Shown here one piece after another: positions 12,794-14,792 of a stretch of DNA of 14,792 nt. The first letter of the stretch is position 1, and every line of letters starts with the position of its first letter. This DNA comes from JBBIMP01 sp037444305 (lineage in GTDB: Bacteria; Acidobacteriota; UBA6911), in the NCBI GenBank assembly GCA_037444305.1, contig JBBIMP010000070.1, positions 1-14,792 on the forward strand. The letters run 5' to 3'. Under the pieces are notes generated by a model, which was given only the letters and a program-made list of their open reading frames with translations, did not search any database and was not told the DNA's origin. The position numbers and the translations under genes are program-made.

Positions 12794-14359
12794 ATGGCGG
12801 CGGTGCCTGTAGAGAAGCCGGAGCCTTTTGCTGCGGCTCGCGAACTTTTCAGCTCCATGGAGTCCTATCTCATGTCGAAGGATGCCCGAAACCAGACGCA
12901 TAGCGAGCTCGAGCGTGAACTCGAGAAGCGAGGGCTGGAGTTGATGCGCACTCTGCTTCAGGCGCACTTGGATGTGCGCGGACCGGGCGAGGCGCTAAGG
13001 CCGGTTGCAGGCTCCGATGGTGTCGCCCGGGAGCAGAAAAGGGTACATGAGCGCGGATTGGAGACGATTTTTGGCGAGGTGCAGGTGCAACGCCTGGGCT
13101 ACGGGGCTGAGGGAGTGGACAGCCTGCACCCGCTGGATGCCGATTTGAACTTGCCTACGGAACTGTTCTCGCACGAGGTACGACGCCGAGTTGCGGAGCA
13201 AGTCGCCGGAGGATCCTTCGCCGCCACGGTAAAGCATCTGCACGACCACACCGGAGCCCATGTGGGTCGGCGCCAAGTCGAGGAACTGGCGACGCGTGCA
13301 GCTCAAGACTTTGACCGGTTTTATGAGGAGAGAGAAGGCGACGCCACGCGCGCAAGGGAGCGCTCGGGTTCGATTGTTGTGATTTCGGCAGACCAGAAAG
13401 GCGTCGTGATGCGGCGGCAGGACCTGCGGGAAGCGACGCGTAAGAGGGCTGAGGCGACTCAACATAAGATGGCAGCTCGTTTGAGTCGGGGAGAGAAACG
13501 CCATGCCAAACGGCTGGCGACGGTAGCGGCCGTTTACACCATCGCGCCGCACGTGCGCAGGCCCGAAGACATCGTCAGTGTCGTGGCTCCACAGCAGGAA
13601 CGGGAGAGGCCGAGCCGGCCGCGGCCGGAGGACAAGCGAGTCTGGGCGAGTGTCCAGAAAGAACCCGAACAGGTGATCAAGGAAGCCATTCGGGAAGCCT
13701 GCCGCCGGAATTCCGAGGGAAGGAAGAAGTGGGCCGTACTGGTCGACGGCAGCAAGAGCCAACTCGATATCTTCCGCAAGTTATTCCGCAGATATGGAAT
13801 GATCGGCGGTGTGATTGTCGTGGATTTTGTGCATGTTGCCGAGTACGTGTGGAAGGCGGGCTTTGCTCTGTGCGGAGAGCCAAAGGAGGCAACCCCGAAA
13901 GTTGAAGCCTGGGTTGCGAAGCATCTGCTTGCTATTCTACGCGGCCGCGCCGATTACGTGGCCGCCGGAATCCGGCGCAGCGCCACGCTTCAGCAGCTCA
14001 GCGCCAAAGCGCGCAAGGCGGTCGATAGCTGTGCGAAGTATTTACACAATCACGGCCTGTATTTGCGCTATAACCAGTATCTGGCCGAGGGATTGCCCAT
14101 CGCGACGGGCGTCATTGAGGGCGCCTGCCGTTATCTGATCAAAGATCGCATGGACATCACAGGCGCCCGTTGGAGTTTGCTGGGAGCAGAGTCGGTTCTG
14201 CGTCTTCGTGCTTTGCACTCAAATGCGGACTTTGATGAATATTGGCGATTTCATGAAAAGCAGGAATACCAGCGCAATCACGCCGATTGCTATGCGGAGA
14301 AAAAAGCAGTGCCCATTCGCGACAGCGTGCGGCATCCCCGTATGAAACGAATCAAGTAA
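12794..14359 (+). CDS. ISKra4-family transposase
   Basis: This complete 521-aa transposase, a predicted DDE/RNase H-fold enzyme that moves its own insertion sequence, matches the ISKra4 family along its whole length. Visible stretches include THSELERELEKRGLELMRTL (35-53), LHPLDADLNLPTELFSH (111-127), ADQKGVVMRRQDLREATRK (199-217), VLVDGSKSQL (315-324), DFVHVAEYVWKA (344-355) and GLPIATGVIEGACRYLIKDR (433-452). Asp200, Asp318 or Asp344, and Glu442 are the best candidates for catalytic acids. No frameshift or stop interrupts it, so it may be active. The start fits family length, although its GGGAG ribosome site is distant (about 12 nt). It lies divergently from hsdM, whose start region is damaged. 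Confidence 0.93.
   Translation: MAAVPVEKPEPFAAARELFSSMESYLMSKDARNQTHSELERELEKRGLELMRTLLQAHLDVRGPGEALRPVAGSDGVAREQKRVHERGLETIFGEVQVQRLGYGAEGVDSLHPLDADLNLPTELFSHEVRRRVAEQVAGGSFAATVKHLHDHTGAHVGRRQVEELATRAAQDFDRFYEEREGDATRARERSGSIVVISADQKGVVMRRQDLREATRKRAEATQHKMAARLSRGEKRHAKRLATVAAVYTIAPHVRRPEDIVSVVAPQQERERPSRPRPEDKRVWASVQKEPEQVIKEAIREACRRNSEGRKKWAVLVDGSKSQLDIFRKLFRRYGMIGGVIVVDFVHVAEYVWKAGFALCGEPKEATPKVEAWVAKHLLAILRGRADYVAAGIRRSATLQQLSAKARKAVDSCAKYLHNHGLYLRYNQYLAEGLPIATGVIEGACRYLIKDRMDITGARWSLLGAESVLRLRALHSNADFDEYWRFHEKQEYQRNHADCYAEKKAVPIRDSVRHPRMKRIK
12794..14359 (+). mobile_element. ISKra4-family insertion sequence (minimum extent; ends not resolved)
   Basis: Only the transposase gene bounds the element with certainty. 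The left end probably lies between 12640 and 12793. I could not match terminal inverted repeats or a target-site duplication within the window, so the right end is either degenerate just after 14359 or beyond the window edge. Confidence 0.6.
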
Positions 14360-14413
14360 AGCAGGCATGAGAAAATACGTGTCCTTCACGGTAAACCCCG
14401 AAGGGAGGGAGCA

Positions 14414-14792
14414 TTGACGTGCCGATGCAGAACCGGATGTGGTAACAAGCGTTGCGCCTGCGTCAAGGATGGACAACCTTGCGGCAATGACTGCCAATGC
14501 TCGAACTGTAATAATCCCCTGAATGGCCTCGACGTTACACGGATGTCGACTTGCGCGATTGAGAATGTTCAGCGCTTTAGAGCGCTCTCTCTGGCTGATC
14601 TCGAGGTGACGATGAATTTGCCCTGCGGATGCGAGCAGGTCCCTCTACAAAAGCTGATCAACACGTATAGATGTCGGAAGTGCGACGAGCGCTACTGGTA
14701 CTCGTTCTGCATAGGAGAAATCGTCCAAGATTCCTGCACGTGGCATTGCACCAAGTGTGGGATGTGTAGGGACTGGCGGGAATGGCACTGCC
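14414..14792 (+). CDS. Cysteine-rich protein with N-terminal Tesmin/TSO1-like CXC motif, partial at window edge
   Basis: The frame opens at TTG 14414, five nt after a consensus GGAGG (14404-14408), and is still open at the last base (126 codons). Cys3, 5, 9, 14, 16, 23, 27, 29 and 32 give C-x-C-x3-C-x4-C-x-C-x6-C-x3-C-x-C-x2-C-N, matching the CXC (CRC) zinc-binding domain of Tesmin/TSO1/LIN54-type proteins except for x3 instead of x4 at one spacing. A helical linker follows (about 48-67). A second cysteine-rich part holds C71-x-C73, C87-x2-C90, C99, C108, C112-x2-C115-x2-C118 and C126, with the aromatic run RDWREWHC, suggesting further zinc ribbons. It begins 55 bp after the transposase, same strand. 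Function unknown; nucleic-acid or protein binding is an inference. Confidence 0.72.
   Translation, partial: MTCRCRTGCGNKRCACVKDGQPCGNDCQCSNCNNPLNGLDVTRMSTCAIENVQRFRALSLADLEVTMNLPCGCEQVPLQKLINTYRCRKCDERYWYSFCIGEIVQDSCTWHCTKCGMCRDWREWHC

Noticed and set aside
14219..14497. 92-codon minus-strand frame with a hydrophobic C-terminal stretch at the end of the transposase
   Set aside because: It overlaps the transposase C-terminus and the CXC gene antisense, has no recognisable family, and its hydrophobicity arises from the opposite strand's codons.
1..14792. CRISPR array
   Set aside because: The regular repeats seen (abiE operators, left-edge palindromes) are few and lack spacers of uniform length; no cas gene is present.

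Overview
The window is GC-rich bacterial DNA. It looks like a chromosomal segment where two housekeeping genes adjoin a defence and mobile-element region. The left-edge composite palindromic repeat resembles dispersed intergenic repeats that I associate with Acidobacteriota-like genomes. That taxonomic hint is weak and from memory; nothing else here fixes the phylum.

Region 1 (1-3990) is metabolic. A three-hairpin repeat (2-151) is followed by a well-formed anaerobic promoter: an FNR/DNR-type site centred exactly 41.5 bp upstream of the start predicted from a GATAAC -10. It drives hcp, the hybrid cluster protein (387-2081), in which every known metal ligand is present. Convergent to it is an L-lactate permease gene (2170-3939, minus). 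The two genes share a long hairpin between their ends.

Region 2 (4202-12495) is a defence island. It opens with a Phd/PIN-domain type II toxin-antitoxin pair (4237-4859) whose consensus promoter predicts a leaderless message. A gene-poor stretch follows, then a minus-strand type I restriction-modification locus in the order hsdM > abiEi > abiEii > hsdS remnant > hsdR. The restriction system looks dead or dying. hsdM has GAG where its start codon should be. hsdS is reduced to its first 36 codons. hsdR has lost its 5' end through a deletion that joins hsdS codon 36 out of frame to hsdR. The embedded AbiE type IV toxin-antitoxin pair looks intact. It has its own promoter and a double operator: two 31-bp inverted repeats exactly 63 bp apart.

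Region 3 (12496-14792) is mobile and unexplained. It holds a complete ISKra4-family transposase (12794-14359, plus) placed head-to-head with hsdM. Next comes a partial, very cysteine-rich gene (14414 to the window edge) with a strong ribosome binding site and TTG start. Its N-terminus matches the Tesmin/TSO1 CXC zinc-binding motif, which is mainly a eukaryotic domain. I find this the most unusual item in the window. No tRNA, rRNA or CRISPR array was seen.
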